A stretch of 64,000 nt of DNA, taken from positions 62,001 through 126,000 of the forward strand of contig JAEWJK010000008.1 of the NCBI GenBank assembly GCA_023386555.1. Reading direction: 5' to 3'. Each line of letters opens with the position of its first letter. The first letter of the stretch is position 1. The notes beneath the pieces are model-generated. The model did no database searches. It was not told where the DNA came from and saw only the letters and a program-made list of their open reading frames with translations. The stretch comes from Bacteroidota bacterium (GTDB taxonomy: Bacteria; Bacteroidota; Bacteroidia; Chitinophagales; Chitinophagaceae). Shown here in pieces: positions 15,389 through 23,541 of the stretch. The position numbers and the translations under genes are program-made.

Positions 15389-16144
15389 TCAGATAGTGTC
15401 TTTGTCTAATTTTTCTTCTTCCGGTAAATAATGTTCGTGTGTTTGCACCGGATTCGTTTTGGCAGGCTTCATTTTCATCTGGAATACATCTACCAATAAA
15501 GCAAAAGCCATAGAAAAATAGATATATCCTTTAGGGATGTGGAAGTCTAAACCTTCTGCTATCAATGAAACTCCAATGAGTAGAAGAAAACTCAAAGCAA
15601 GCATTTTAAATGATGGATGCTTATTTACAAATTTGCTGATTGGTTCTGCTGCAAAAAGCATGATACCAACAGAAACAATTACGGCAGTGTACATCACCCA
15701 AAGTTCTTTTACCATTCCTACAGCTGTAATAATAGAATCAACTGAAAAAACCAGATCAAGTATCAGGATTTGAATGATCACGGCTTTAAATGTGGTTGCT
15801 TTAATATTCTTTGAGGTATCTCCATCTTCACCTTCCATTTTATGGTGTATCTCAGATGAACTTTTGTACAAAAGAAACAAACCACCTAAAATCAGTATCA
15901 GGTCCTTCCCGGAAATATCATTACCAAATACGGTAAATAGGTTGCCCTGTAGTTTTAAAATAAGTGAGATGACAAGCAAAAGACCAAGCCTCATGAACAT
16001 TGCAAGGATCAAACCCAATCTCCTGGCTTTCTTTTGCTGGTGTTGCGGAAGTTTTGCAGCAACGATAGAAATAAAGATCACATTGTCTAAACCGAGAACT
16101 ACTTCTAAAAGAATAAGCGTAAATAACGCAATAAAAACTTCCAT
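15389..16144 (-). CDS. TerC family integral membrane protein
   Basis: This 251-residue protein has about seven transmembrane segments and both family signatures: LEVVLGLDNVIFISI near the N-terminus and LDLVFSVDSIITAVG near residue 130, with paired Asp residues in the membrane. TerC/Alx proteins are linked to tellurite resistance and manganese export. The C-terminus is a polar tail (EEEKLDKDTI). No other ter genes are nearby, so a manganese or general metal role is more likely than a tellurite system. Confidence 0.9.
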   Translation of the reverse strand: MEVFIALFTLILLEVVLGLDNVIFISIVAAKLPQHQQKKARRLGLILAMFMRLGLLLVISLILKLQGNLFTVFGNDISGKDLILILGGLFLLYKSSSEIHHKMEGEDGDTSKNIKATTFKAVIIQILILDLVFSVDSIITAVGMVKELWVMYTAVIVSVGIMLFAAEPISKFVNKHPSFKMLALSFLLLIGVSLIAEGLDFHIPKGYIYFSMAFALLVDVFQMKMKPAKTNPVQTHEHYLPEEEKLDKDTI

Positions 16145-16267
16145 GATTTTGATTTATGATTTATCAGCCGATAATAGCCGGCAATGATTTAACGCCAAAA
16201 ATCGGGCAGTAAATCTAGATAAACAAAACTCAGATCTTATTAATGGAAAAACTTATCCTGGTATTTA

Positions 16268-16423
16268 TTAGCTTCCTCTTGTTCCACCGGTACGGGTAGG
16301 TTTTTTACTTGCACCACCAGTAGGCTTACTGGCACTTGGTTTTACAATAAACTTTGAACCCTGGTTATTATTCTTTTGATTCTTGCCGCCTTTATTATTC
16401 TTATTGTTGGTTGGTAAAGCCAT
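16268..16423 (-). CDS. 51-residue basic low-complexity protein
   Basis: A short frame reading MALPTNNKNNKGGKNQKNNN, then KFIVKPSASKPTGGASKKPT and a basic Gly/Arg end. It is strongly basic and probably disordered; a nucleic-acid or envelope-binding role is possible but not shown. It lies 27 bases after the 338-residue exported protein gene on the same strand. Confidence 0.5.
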   Translation of the reverse strand: MALPTNNKNNKGGKNQKNNNQGSKFIVKPSASKPTGGASKKPTRTGGTRGS

Positions 16424-16450
16424 AATAGATTTTTTACTAAGCGAATATAA

Positions 16451-17467
16451 TCAGTATTCTTCTTGTGGCTGTGGTTTCTTTACAGGTGGTTTCTTTGATT
16501 CGGTCTTCTGGTTGCCCTTCATGTTCTTTTCTGATTGCTCAATCAATTTTGCTTCATTTGATCTGCCGGAACCATCTTTCAAAGGTGCTTCCATCGGAAA
16601 CTGGCCATCCTGCAATTTGTAATCAAAAACTTTGGCAACATATATCCATTTGCCATCTTTCCATCTAAAACCTTCATGATCACCATCAGGAATAAGGGTG
16701 AATTTTTTAGATGGATCTTTTGATTCACTGATCAGGTGATCGAAGATGATCATATCCATTTTCGGATCGTAATTGATTCTTGCACCACCATCTTTTTTAT
16801 ATTCCAGTAAAAATCTGAAAGCAGGTTGTGGTGCTTTAATTCCATCATTCGGATAACTAAAATATCTTCCACCAAATTGTGGCTGACCTTTCTCATCAAA
16901 CGTTAGCACTTCGATCCACTTCCTGGTGCTTCTGAAATTATTTTCATCATAGCCAAGTAAGGTGTAGTATTTTTTATTATTGTAAGTTTTTGTAACGATT
17001 CCATAATAGATTGCACCAATCCAGTTGAGATTTGATCGTAAAGAATCAACGGGATTCTCGGTAAAATCTGACATATCAATCAAGGGAAACAATTTCAGAC
17101 TTCCATCAGCAGTTCTCATTTGTATAGCACCTCTTTGACGATAATAACTTTCATCTCGCATGAATTGCCAGGTAAATATTCTGAAAGCACTGTCGGCTGA
17201 ATACAGTTTCGAGATCGATTTTAAACTATCAAATGAATAATTGAAAGAGTAGGGTGTCTTTAGTGTTCGTACAAATGTTCTGATGAAAGCACTATCTGCC
17301 AAAAAACGTTCAGATGCTTCACGGGCAAAAACCATTGAAGTAGATTGATATTTGAGCGTATCCTCAGCTTTTTTCAGGAATGCTCTTGCTTCTTTTGTTA
17401 ACTGTGCATCAACCGGCAACACAGACATCAACAAAACAGCCAAGCATAAAAGTCTAATGAATTTCAT
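16451..17467 (-). CDS. conserved exported protein, unknown function
   Basis: A 338-residue protein with a signal peptide (residues 1-21, ending VDAQ). The mature part is mixed alpha/beta with a WRKDGKWIY-like segment near the C-terminus (FRWKDGKWIYVAKVFDYKLQ) and a lysine/proline-rich tail (about residues 310-338). Proteins of this layout occur widely in Bacteroidota without known function. It follows the heptose cluster on the same strand, 61 bases after gmhB, and may be co-transcribed, but nothing in the sequence links it to sugar synthesis. Confidence 0.7.
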   Translation of the reverse strand: MKFIRLLCLAVLLMSVLPVDAQLTKEARAFLKKAEDTLKYQSTSMVFAREASERFLADSAFIRTFVRTLKTPYSFNYSFDSLKSISKLYSADSAFRIFTWQFMRDESYYRQRGAIQMRTADGSLKLFPLIDMSDFTENPVDSLRSNLNWIGAIYYGIVTKTYNNKKYYTLLGYDENNFRSTRKWIEVLTFDEKGQPQFGGRYFSYPNDGIKAPQPAFRFLLEYKKDGGARINYDPKMDMIIFDHLISESKDPSKKFTLIPDGDHEGFRWKDGKWIYVAKVFDYKLQDGQFPMEAPLKDGSGRSNEAKLIEQSEKNMKGNQKTESKKPPVKKPQPQEEY

Positions 17468-17528
17468 TGTAGCTAAATTAAGCAGCAGAATTTAGTTTAG
17501 CTACAATACCAAAATGGTTGTGAGTTTT

Positions 17529-18089
17529 TTATGATTTTTTTGCAACCGCTTTTGCAAATTCAGGTAAATCGTTAAAACGTAAATCCACCAACGGTTCCTC
17601 TGCAGTTACTTCAGGATTGGTGGTAGCCACATAAGCTGTGAACATACCTGCATTCCTGCCGAATTTCATATCACTTAACTTATTGCCAACAATTATAGAA
17701 CGTGAAATATCGATCTGTGGAAAGTCTTTTTTAGCAAGGTCAGCCATTCCTGCATTGGGTTTGCGACATGGACTGTCACTATCAAGATCAGTACAGAAAT
17801 ATAACTTATCAATCCTGCCACCGGCAGCTTTTATTTCTTCCATCATCTTGGAATGAAGATCAGAAAGATCGTCTAAGGTCATCAAACCTCTTCCTACACC
17901 TTTTTGGTTGGTGACTAAAACGATTACACCAAAAACATCATTCAGTGCTTTCAAAGCTTCTTTTACACCATCATAAAAACGAAACTCATTCCAGCTACGG
18001 ATGTAATCATCTTTCTTTTCATGATTTAGTACACCATCACGATCAAGAAACAAGGTCCAGGTTTTATCTATTATGGAGAGGTCTAACAT
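17529..18089 (-). CDS. gmhB: D-glycero-D-manno-heptose 1,7-bisphosphate phosphatase
   Basis: This 186-residue HAD phosphatase has FLDRDGVLN (nucleophile Asp, about residue 15), VTNQKGVGRG (motif II) and VGNKLSDMKFGRNAGM (motif IV). GmhB removes the C7 phosphate of the heptose bisphosphate so that the 1-phosphate can be activated. The zinc-binding Cys set of E. coli GmhB is only partly kept (CTDLDSDSPCRKP). It is last of the four heptose genes; a dispersed repeat lies in the 76-base gap before it. The context with hddA, gmhA and hddC fixes the role better than sequence alone. Confidence 0.85.
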   Translation of the reverse strand: MLDLSIIDKTWTLFLDRDGVLNHEKKDDYIRSWNEFRFYDGVKEALKALNDVFGVIVLVTNQKGVGRGLMTLDDLSDLHSKMMEEIKAAGGRIDKLYFCTDLDSDSPCRKPNAGMADLAKKDFPQIDISRSIIVGNKLSDMKFGRNAGMFTAYVATTNPEVTAEEPLVDLRFNDLPEFAKAVAKKS

Positions 18090-18123
18090 TTCTTTTTATT
18101 TAGCCAGCAATAACAAGTCTATG

Positions 18124-18170
18124 AAGCTTTGGTTGTGTCACTCACTTGTACGTTCTGTTCTTTATTCAGC
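18124..18170 (+). repeat. dispersed intergenic repeat, copy b (subtype GTGTCAC)
   Basis: AAGCTTTGGTTGTGTCACTC is followed by ACTTGTACGTTC and a TTTATTCAGC tail. The tail matches copy c at 40062, which shows the element can extend to about 47 bases. It lies between hddC and gmhB. Confidence 0.7.
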
Positions 18171-18855
18171 TAAGTTCCACCTGGGCTTTAGCATAATCTT
18201 CGGGTATCCCGATATCAATAAAATACTCATCCTGCACAACACCAAACATACTTCTTTGCATATATAGCTGTTCGAGGTAATCTTTTTCGAAAGAAAACTT
18301 TTCGGGTAATTGCTCCTGCAGAAATTTGTTTTTATTCAAAGCATATAATCCACCGTTGATATAACCTGATTCGTAAAATTGTTTCTCACGGAAAGAGGCA
18401 ATCCGGTTGTCGTTTGACAATTCAACTACTCCATATCGATCAAATTTGTGCATTGGCTTTAAACAAAGTGTAGAATCAGCAACATTGCTAATATGAAAAT
18501 CGGAAATCGATTTTGCGTCAGCTCTAAATAGAGTATCTCCATTGGTCACCAACACATTTTCAGAATCAGCAACATTACAGGCAAGTTTTATTGCACCACC
18601 TGTACCTAAAGGTTCTTTTTCAATTGATAGTTGATAACTGATGTTCGATAGTGAAGACAGAAATGATTCGAACATTTCATTTTTATAACCCAATGCAAAA
18701 ATAAAACGAGTAATATCTTGTTTCTGAAAATGATCAATCACATAATTTATAAAAGGCTTTCCATTTACGGGAGCCATACATTTTGGTAATTCAGGAACAG
18801 CTGATCTTAGTCTTGTGCCTAAACCTCCTGCAAGAATAATCATTTCATTTATCAT
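18166..18855 (-). CDS. hddC: D-glycero-alpha-D-manno-heptose 1-phosphate guanylyltransferase
   Basis: A 229-residue nucleotidyltransferase with the signature LAGGLGTRLR (residues 8-17), PKCMAPVNGKPF, TNGDTLF and FIDIGIPEDY. The family transfers a nucleoside monophosphate to a sugar 1-phosphate. Together with a GHMP heptokinase and GmhA it is the guanylyltransferase that makes GDP-D-glycero-alpha-D-manno-heptose. It overlaps gmhA by one base, a tight operon. Substrate is from context; nucleotide specificity is not visible in the sequence. Confidence 0.85.
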   Translation of the reverse strand: MINEMIILAGGLGTRLRSAVPELPKCMAPVNGKPFINYVIDHFQKQDITRFIFALGYKNEMFESFLSSLSNISYQLSIEKEPLGTGGAIKLACNVADSENVLVTNGDTLFRADAKSISDFHISNVADSTLCLKPMHKFDRYGVVELSNDNRIASFREKQFYESGYINGGLYALNKNKFLQEQLPEKFSFEKDYLEQLYMQRSMFGVVQDEYFIDIGIPEDYAKAQVELS

Positions 18856-19427
18856 CAGCCAAAAATTTGTTCTTCAACCAACTGGCAAATAATATGGCCG
18901 ATCATGATATGACTTTCCTGGATTCTTGGTGTATCGTTTGAAGGTACGTTCAGTAAAATATCAGAAGCATCTTTCATTTTACCACCGGTTGATCCGGTAA
19001 AACCAATTGTTGTAACACCTTTTGCTTTGGCTACTTCAAATGCTTTTAGAATATTTCCTGAATTACCAGAAGTACTTAAGCCAACTATAACATCACCTTC
19101 TGTTGCAATTCCATCAACCATTCTGGAATAAATGGCTTCATAACTGTAATCGTTAGACACAGCAGTTAAGTATGAAGTATTGCAATGCAAAGCTTCTGCA
19201 GGAAGTGCTTTCCTGTCTTTATAAAATCTTCCTGAAAATTCAGCCGCTAAATGCTGTGCATCAGCAGCACTTCCACCATTTCCGCAGAACAAAACTTTAT
19301 TACCGTTATTAAATGCTTTTACAATAACGTTGATGGCTGTATCAATTCTTTGTTGCAGTTCATTATCTGCCAATATTTGTTGCTTTACATTAACTGAAGT
19401 CTCAATAATATCCTTGATCTTATTCAT
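18855..19427 (-). CDS. gmhA: sedoheptulose 7-phosphate isomerase
   Basis: A 190-residue SIS-domain protein with CGNGGSAADAQHLAAEFSGRF (about residues 48-68), GLSTSGNSGNIL and the late IQESHIMIGHIICQLVE segment, all typical of GmhA. It converts sedoheptulose 7-phosphate into D-glycero-D-manno-heptose 7-phosphate, the first committed step. It lies between the kinase gene (13-base gap) and hddC (1-base overlap). Confidence 0.92.
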   Translation of the reverse strand: MNKIKDIIETSVNVKQQILADNELQQRIDTAINVIVKAFNNGNKVLFCGNGGSAADAQHLAAEFSGRFYKDRKALPAEALHCNTSYLTAVSNDYSYEAIYSRMVDGIATEGDVIVGLSTSGNSGNILKAFEVAKAKGVTTIGFTGSTGGKMKDASDILLNVPSNDTPRIQESHIMIGHIICQLVEEQIFG

Positions 19428-19440
19428 TGAAGTCTTTACT

Positions 19441-20466
19441 TTATTTGGAACACCAGGTTCTTAATCCGTGTTTAGTAAATTGATAAGGTTTTATTTCACC
19501 ACCAAACTTATTTAAAGTATCTATTACATTATACCTTGTGTTTGCAGGGCAATAAAAGAACATAAATCCACCACCTCCTGCACCACTTATCTTTCCACCG
19601 CTGGCTCCGGCTTTTTTTGCAGCATGATAAATTTCATCTAACTGATCGTTAGAAATATTCGCTGCCATTTGTCTTTTTTGCAGAAAACCGTAATCTAGAA
19701 TTTCGCCTATTTCATGTAAACGTCCTTTCAACAAAGCTTCTTTCATCATTTTAGATTGCTCTTTTAAATGATGCATGGCCTCAATCGATTTTTCATTCTT
19801 CTGCAACACATTTTTTTGTTGCTCTTTGATGATGGTTGCAGACTCACGACTTGTTGAAGTGAAATACAACACTAAATTATTTTCCAATTCATCAAGATAT
19901 TCCTGTCGGATTCTTAATGGATTAACGATCACTTTATCATCGTTCAGAAATTCCATGTAGTTAACTCCTCCAAATGTTGCAGCATACTGATCTTGTTTAC
20001 CACCGGCTAAACCCAGGTCTTTTCTTTCTATCTCATAAGCATAATGTGCAATATCATAATCACCTAAAGGAAGCTTCAGCATTTCGGTGAAAGCACCGAG
20101 GATAGCTACGACAAGGGTAGAGGAAGTTCCTAATCCACTACCAGCTGGTGCATCAACATATGTTGTTATCCTGAAATTTTTTATCGGCAGGTTATAATCT
20201 TTCTGAATACGATTATACACCCCTTTTATAAGATCCAGTTTCCCATCAATCGGAAGTTCAGCATTCCAATCAAAATGTTGTTCTTCATTTCTATCGGCTG
20301 CCTTTAAAATTATTTTATTATCCGATAATGGCTCAATAGTAGCGTAAGCATAAAGGGAGATCGTTGCATTTAAAATAGCACCACCAAATTCATCGCTATA
20401 AGGACTAACATCAGTACCTCCACCGGCAAGTCCTAAACGTAAAGGGGCTTTACTCCTGTATATCAT
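19441..20466 (-). CDS. hddA: D-glycero-alpha-D-manno-heptose 7-phosphate kinase
   Basis: A 341-residue GHMP kinase: an N-terminal APLRLGLAGGGTD, the ATP loop PAGSGLGTSSTLVVAIL (about residues 109-125) and the C-terminal KISGAGGGGFMFFYC. It phosphorylates heptose 7-phosphate at C1 in the alpha configuration, which marks the GDP-heptose route; the ADP-heptose route for LPS uses a ribokinase-type HldE instead. It is two bases after the GT4 gene and is followed by gmhA. Confidence 0.9.
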   Translation of the reverse strand: MIYRSKAPLRLGLAGGGTDVSPYSDEFGGAILNATISLYAYATIEPLSDNKIILKAADRNEEQHFDWNAELPIDGKLDLIKGVYNRIQKDYNLPIKNFRITTYVDAPAGSGLGTSSTLVVAILGAFTEMLKLPLGDYDIAHYAYEIERKDLGLAGGKQDQYAATFGGVNYMEFLNDDKVIVNPLRIRQEYLDELENNLVLYFTSTSRESATIIKEQQKNVLQKNEKSIEAMHHLKEQSKMMKEALLKGRLHEIGEILDYGFLQKRQMAANISNDQLDEIYHAAKKAGASGGKISGAGGGGFMFFYCPANTRYNVIDTLNKFGGEIKPYQFTKHGLRTWCSK

Positions 20467-20468
20467 GA

Positions 20469-21617
20469 TTACGAAGGTAACGAAGCAAGGCGAAGAATTT
20501 TCTGCACTAGTAATTGCCAGCTGTATTTCTTTTTTTCATCCTGTAAGCCAGCAATAAAATGCGATTCGCCTTTTGCATAAAGTGCCAAAATTCCTTCAGC
20601 AACAGAAGTTGGATCTGGCTCTGTTACTATGCCGGCTTTTTCATGAGGTACCATATCAGGGAGTCCACCAACATTTGTTACCAGCATCGGTTTTTCAAAA
20701 TGGTAGGAGAGAGGTGTTACTCCACTTTGTGTAGCGTCACGATAAGGCTGAATTACAAAATCTGCAGCACTTAAATAATATTTTACTTCGCTATCTGCAA
20801 TGAAATCTGTTCGTAAGATGAGTTGATCTTTCAATTGTAATGATTCTATGAGATCATCATATCTTTTTTTGTCTTCATAAAACTCACCGGCAATAAGCAG
20901 TTTGATGCCTGATTGCTTAATTCTTTCATCGGCTATTGCTTTGAGTAAAATATCGAGTCCTTTATAATGACGAATGAATCCAAAAAATAAAATGATCTTT
21001 TCATCCGTTGGTAATCCAATTTTCTTCCTGGCTGATTCTTTAGATACCTTCTCACCAAAATTGTCGTACAGTGGATGAACTGCAACTTCAGCAGGCTTCT
21101 GTGTAAACAGCCTCAGATCATTCATCACCTTTTGACTCATGGTGATAAAGCTATCAACTGATTGAATGAAATACGAGGTTAGTTTATTATCACCAAAATG
21201 CTTTTCATGTGGAATTACATTATCTGCAATGCAGACAACTTTTGTGTGCCTGTTTTTTCTAACTCGTTTTAAAATTGTACCTAAGGCCGGAGCCATGAAA
21301 GGAAGCCAATATCTTACTACAATAACATCAGGCTTTTTGTTCTTCAACTCATTTCCAATAGTCAACCAATTCAATGGATTGATTGAATTGATACAAACTT
21401 TGATATTCAGATCTGTTGGTGCTGGTTCAGAGGAATATTGTGTTTTGCCAGGAAACAAAAAGCCTGGGTATTGTAAACAGAATGTATAAATGGTTACTTC
21501 AAAACCTTCTTGTTGAAACTGTCTTGCCAGCCTTTCATTAAAAGAAGCAAGTCCACCACGTAAAGGGTGTGCAGGACCGATAATAACTACTTGCTTTGAT
21601 GGGAACACGGATGACAC
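20469..21617 (-). CDS. family 4 glycosyltransferase
   Basis: This 382-residue protein has a GT-B fold. It has an N-terminal IIGPAHPLRGGLASFNERLA, a central KIILFFGFIRHYKGLDILLKA and a donor-site region FVIQPYRDATQSGVTPL with a following E-containing EKPMLVTNVGGLPD. It is likely to use a nucleotide-sugar, possibly the GDP-heptose made by its neighbours. The first residues (MSSVFPSK) are encoded by the terminal repeat of the adjacent GxxExxY cassette, so the original start may have been altered by the insertion; the conserved part begins at residue 9. Confidence 0.88.
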   Translation of the reverse strand: MSSVFPSKQVVIIGPAHPLRGGLASFNERLARQFQQEGFEVTIYTFCLQYPGFLFPGKTQYSSEPAPTDLNIKVCINSINPLNWLTIGNELKNKKPDVIVVRYWLPFMAPALGTILKRVRKNRHTKVVCIADNVIPHEKHFGDNKLTSYFIQSVDSFITMSQKVMNDLRLFTQKPAEVAVHPLYDNFGEKVSKESARKKIGLPTDEKIILFFGFIRHYKGLDILLKAIADERIKQSGIKLLIAGEFYEDKKRYDDLIESLQLKDQLILRTDFIADSEVKYYLSAADFVIQPYRDATQSGVTPLSYHFEKPMLVTNVGGLPDMVPHEKAGIVTEPDPTSVAEGILALYAKGESHFIAGLQDEKKKYSWQLLVQKILRLASLPS

Positions 21618-22058
21618 AGATATAGCGGATTTTGCTGATTACTTGTTCTGATTGCTAAATACCTTACGTTTAAATTCAGGTTTTTGTCCAAAATTCAGCA
21701 ACAAACCTACTTCAAAAGTAGTTGCCTTTAAATAATTCAATAATTGAACTTCATGTTCTTCGCAAAACGAATGACAAGCCTTTATTTCAACCACCACTTT
21801 ATTGTCAACAATAACATCAGCAAAATAATTGCCCACAATGGTCTCTTTATAAAATACCGGAATAGCTAGTTGGGCAGAACAATTCAAGCCTTGTTCCATT
21901 AATTCTAGTATTAAAGCGTTTTCGTAAACCTTTTCTAGAAAACCATAACCCAATGAACTATAAACTTCGTAGAAACATTTTAAAATTGTATCGGTGGTAT
22001 CTTTATGTATCAACATAAAATCCGTTTAGATCAGCTCCATCAGTCTAATCCGTGTTCC
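21602..22058. mobile_element. GxxExxY cassette with terminal inverted repeats
   Basis: GGAACACGGAT at 21602-21612 is repeated in inverted orientation at 22048-22058, with further imperfect matching inside both ends (ACGGATTTT-type units). The unit holds one gene and fits exactly between two glycosyltransferase genes: the outer end of one repeat touches the stop codon of the GT2 gene and the other lies in the first codons of the GT4 gene. No transposase and no clear target duplication are seen. That it is mobile is inference. Confidence 0.5.
21639..22016 (-). CDS. GxxExxY protein, predicted PD-(D/E)XK nuclease fold
   Basis: A 125-residue protein with the eponymous GYGFLEKVY (GxxExxY, about residues 23-29) and a nuclease-like core. 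The acidic residue lies in YFADVIVDNKVVVEIKA (D...ExK pattern) and conserved LLNYLKAT and LLLNFG strands follow. GxxExxY proteins are widespread and unassigned; the PD-(D/E)XK relation is from the D-ExK pattern. It sits inside an inverted-repeat cassette between two sugar-transferase genes, with no functional link to them. Confidence 0.85.
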   Translation of the reverse strand: MLIHKDTTDTILKCFYEVYSSLGYGFLEKVYENALILELMEQGLNCSAQLAIPVFYKETIVGNYFADVIVDNKVVVEIKACHSFCEEHEVQLLNYLKATTFEVGLLLNFGQKPEFKRKVFSNQNK

Positions 22059-23002
22059 TATAAAATACCTATTCTCTTTTCTATTAGATAAGAATTTCTT
22101 TCCGGTGCATTCCTGGCTACTAATTCAGCAACAAAGCCTGCAAGGAATAATTGCATACCGACAATTATTGTAGTGAGTGCTATATAAAAAGCAGGCCTGT
22201 TCGTAAGACTAAAATCTGTTTCAATCAATTTAGCAACAATAAGAGTAAAGATTGAAATGATACCTATTGCAAAAAACAGCATGCCATACAATCCGAAAAA
22301 GTGCATTGGACGTTTGCCGAATTTGCTTACAAAACTGATAGTGGCAAGATCAAGAAAGCCGTTTACAAATCTTCGCATACCGAATTTCGTCTTGCCATAT
22401 TTTCTTGCCCTGTGCTCAACTACTTTTTCTCCGATCTTTCTAAAGCCTGCCCATTTTGCAAGAACCGGAATGTAGCGATGCATTTCACCATACACCTCGA
22501 TACTTTTTACAACCTTGTTTTTATAGGCTTTTAATCCACAGTTGAAATCATGCAATTTAATTCCGCTTGAATACCTGGCCGCAGCATTGAAAACTTTAGA
22601 GGGAAGGTTCTTGGTGAGTTTGTTATCGTAACGTTTCTTTTTCCATCCACTCACAATATCATAACCATCGTTCATGATCATGTTACGTAATGCCGGAATT
22701 TCATCAGGTGAATCCTGCATATCAGCATCCATTGTTATCACTACATCACCTTTTGCTGCTTTAAAACCTTCATTTAATGCGGCAGATTTACCATAATTGC
22801 GTTGAAACTTGATGCCTTTGAACCTGCTGTCTTTATCAGACAATTGTTCTATTACTTCCCAGCTATTATCCAAACTACCATCATCAACAATTATTGCTTC
22901 AAAGCTTAGATTATGCTCAGTGCAAACACGTCTGATCCAATCGGTTAATTCCGGTAAAGATTCTGCTTCGTCGTAAGATGGTATGACTATCGAAACGTCC
23001 AT
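22058..23002 (-). CDS. family 2 glycosyltransferase, membrane-anchored
   Basis: A 314-residue DPM1/ArnC/GtrB-type transferase. The GT-A domain has VSIVIPSYDEAESLPEL at the start, VDDGSLDNSW, MDADMQDSPDE (DxD-type metal site) and NYGKSAALNEGF. Two transmembrane helices follow (about residues 225-300), as in enzymes that move a sugar onto a polyprenyl phosphate. It is likely to act at the inner face of the membrane. It is six bases after the DUF4199 gene and precedes the GxxExxY cassette. Confidence 0.88.
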   Translation of the reverse strand: MDVSIVIPSYDEAESLPELTDWIRRVCTEHNLSFEAIIVDDGSLDNSWEVIEQLSDKDSRFKGIKFQRNYGKSAALNEGFKAAKGDVVITMDADMQDSPDEIPALRNMIMNDGYDIVSGWKKKRYDNKLTKNLPSKVFNAAARYSSGIKLHDFNCGLKAYKNKVVKSIEVYGEMHRYIPVLAKWAGFRKIGEKVVEHRARKYGKTKFGMRRFVNGFLDLATISFVSKFGKRPMHFFGLYGMLFFAIGIISIFTLIVAKLIETDFSLTNRPAFYIALTTIIVGMQLFLAGFVAELVARNAPERNSYLIEKRIGIL

Positions 23003-23008
23003 TAATTC

Positions 23009-23527
23009 TTATTGATTAAAAGGTGTTTGGTTGGGATTCTTTTTTGCTACAGCAGCTCCAATCAATGAAGCTATACAACCGCCAATTCCATACATAAGAA
23101 TAATAGAACCAATCATAATCGGCATCATTAATTTTTTAGTCATGGCTACAGCATTGTCAATATCACTCTCACTCATATTATTATTCTGCTTTTCCATTGC
23201 CTCTCTTGCTTTTTCAAGAGAATATTCCTGCAATTCAGGCCTTATCACAAGGAATAACAACAAAGTATAAATTGTCATTAACACAACTACAGTAGCGGTT
23301 ATTTTAAAACCATGACCAAATGCATTTCCAAAAGTTACATTACCCTCCATTTGTTTTGCATAGTTGATGCAACCCCAGATAATGCCAGCAATAAAAATTA
23401 CAATTGGTATAAAACCAAGAGCCTGGTTTTCCATTTGCCCTGTATAGATCGTAACAAGACTAAAAACGATCAATATGAGACTGATGATTATACCTTTAAT
23501 TGCAGGGGTGGTCACTTTGGTTTCCAT
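23009..23527 (-). CDS. DUF4199 membrane protein
   Basis: A 172-residue protein with four transmembrane segments and the DUF4199 layout: paired N-terminal helices, the GNVTFGNAFGHGFKIT loop between the second and third, and a last helix with MYGIGGCIASLIGAAVA. This family is common in Bacteroidota, often directly next to a GT2 gene as here, but has no known role. It is 14 bases after the dihydroorotase gene and six bases before the GT2 gene, so all three are probably one transcript. Confidence 0.85.
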   Translation of the reverse strand: METKVTTPAIKGIIISLILIVFSLVTIYTGQMENQALGFIPIVIFIAGIIWGCINYAKQMEGNVTFGNAFGHGFKITATVVVLMTIYTLLLFLVIRPELQEYSLEKAREAMEKQNNNMSESDIDNAVAMTKKLMMPIMIGSIILMYGIGGCIASLIGAAVAKKNPNQTPFNQ

Positions 23528-23541
23528 AACAGTAGTTTTAG

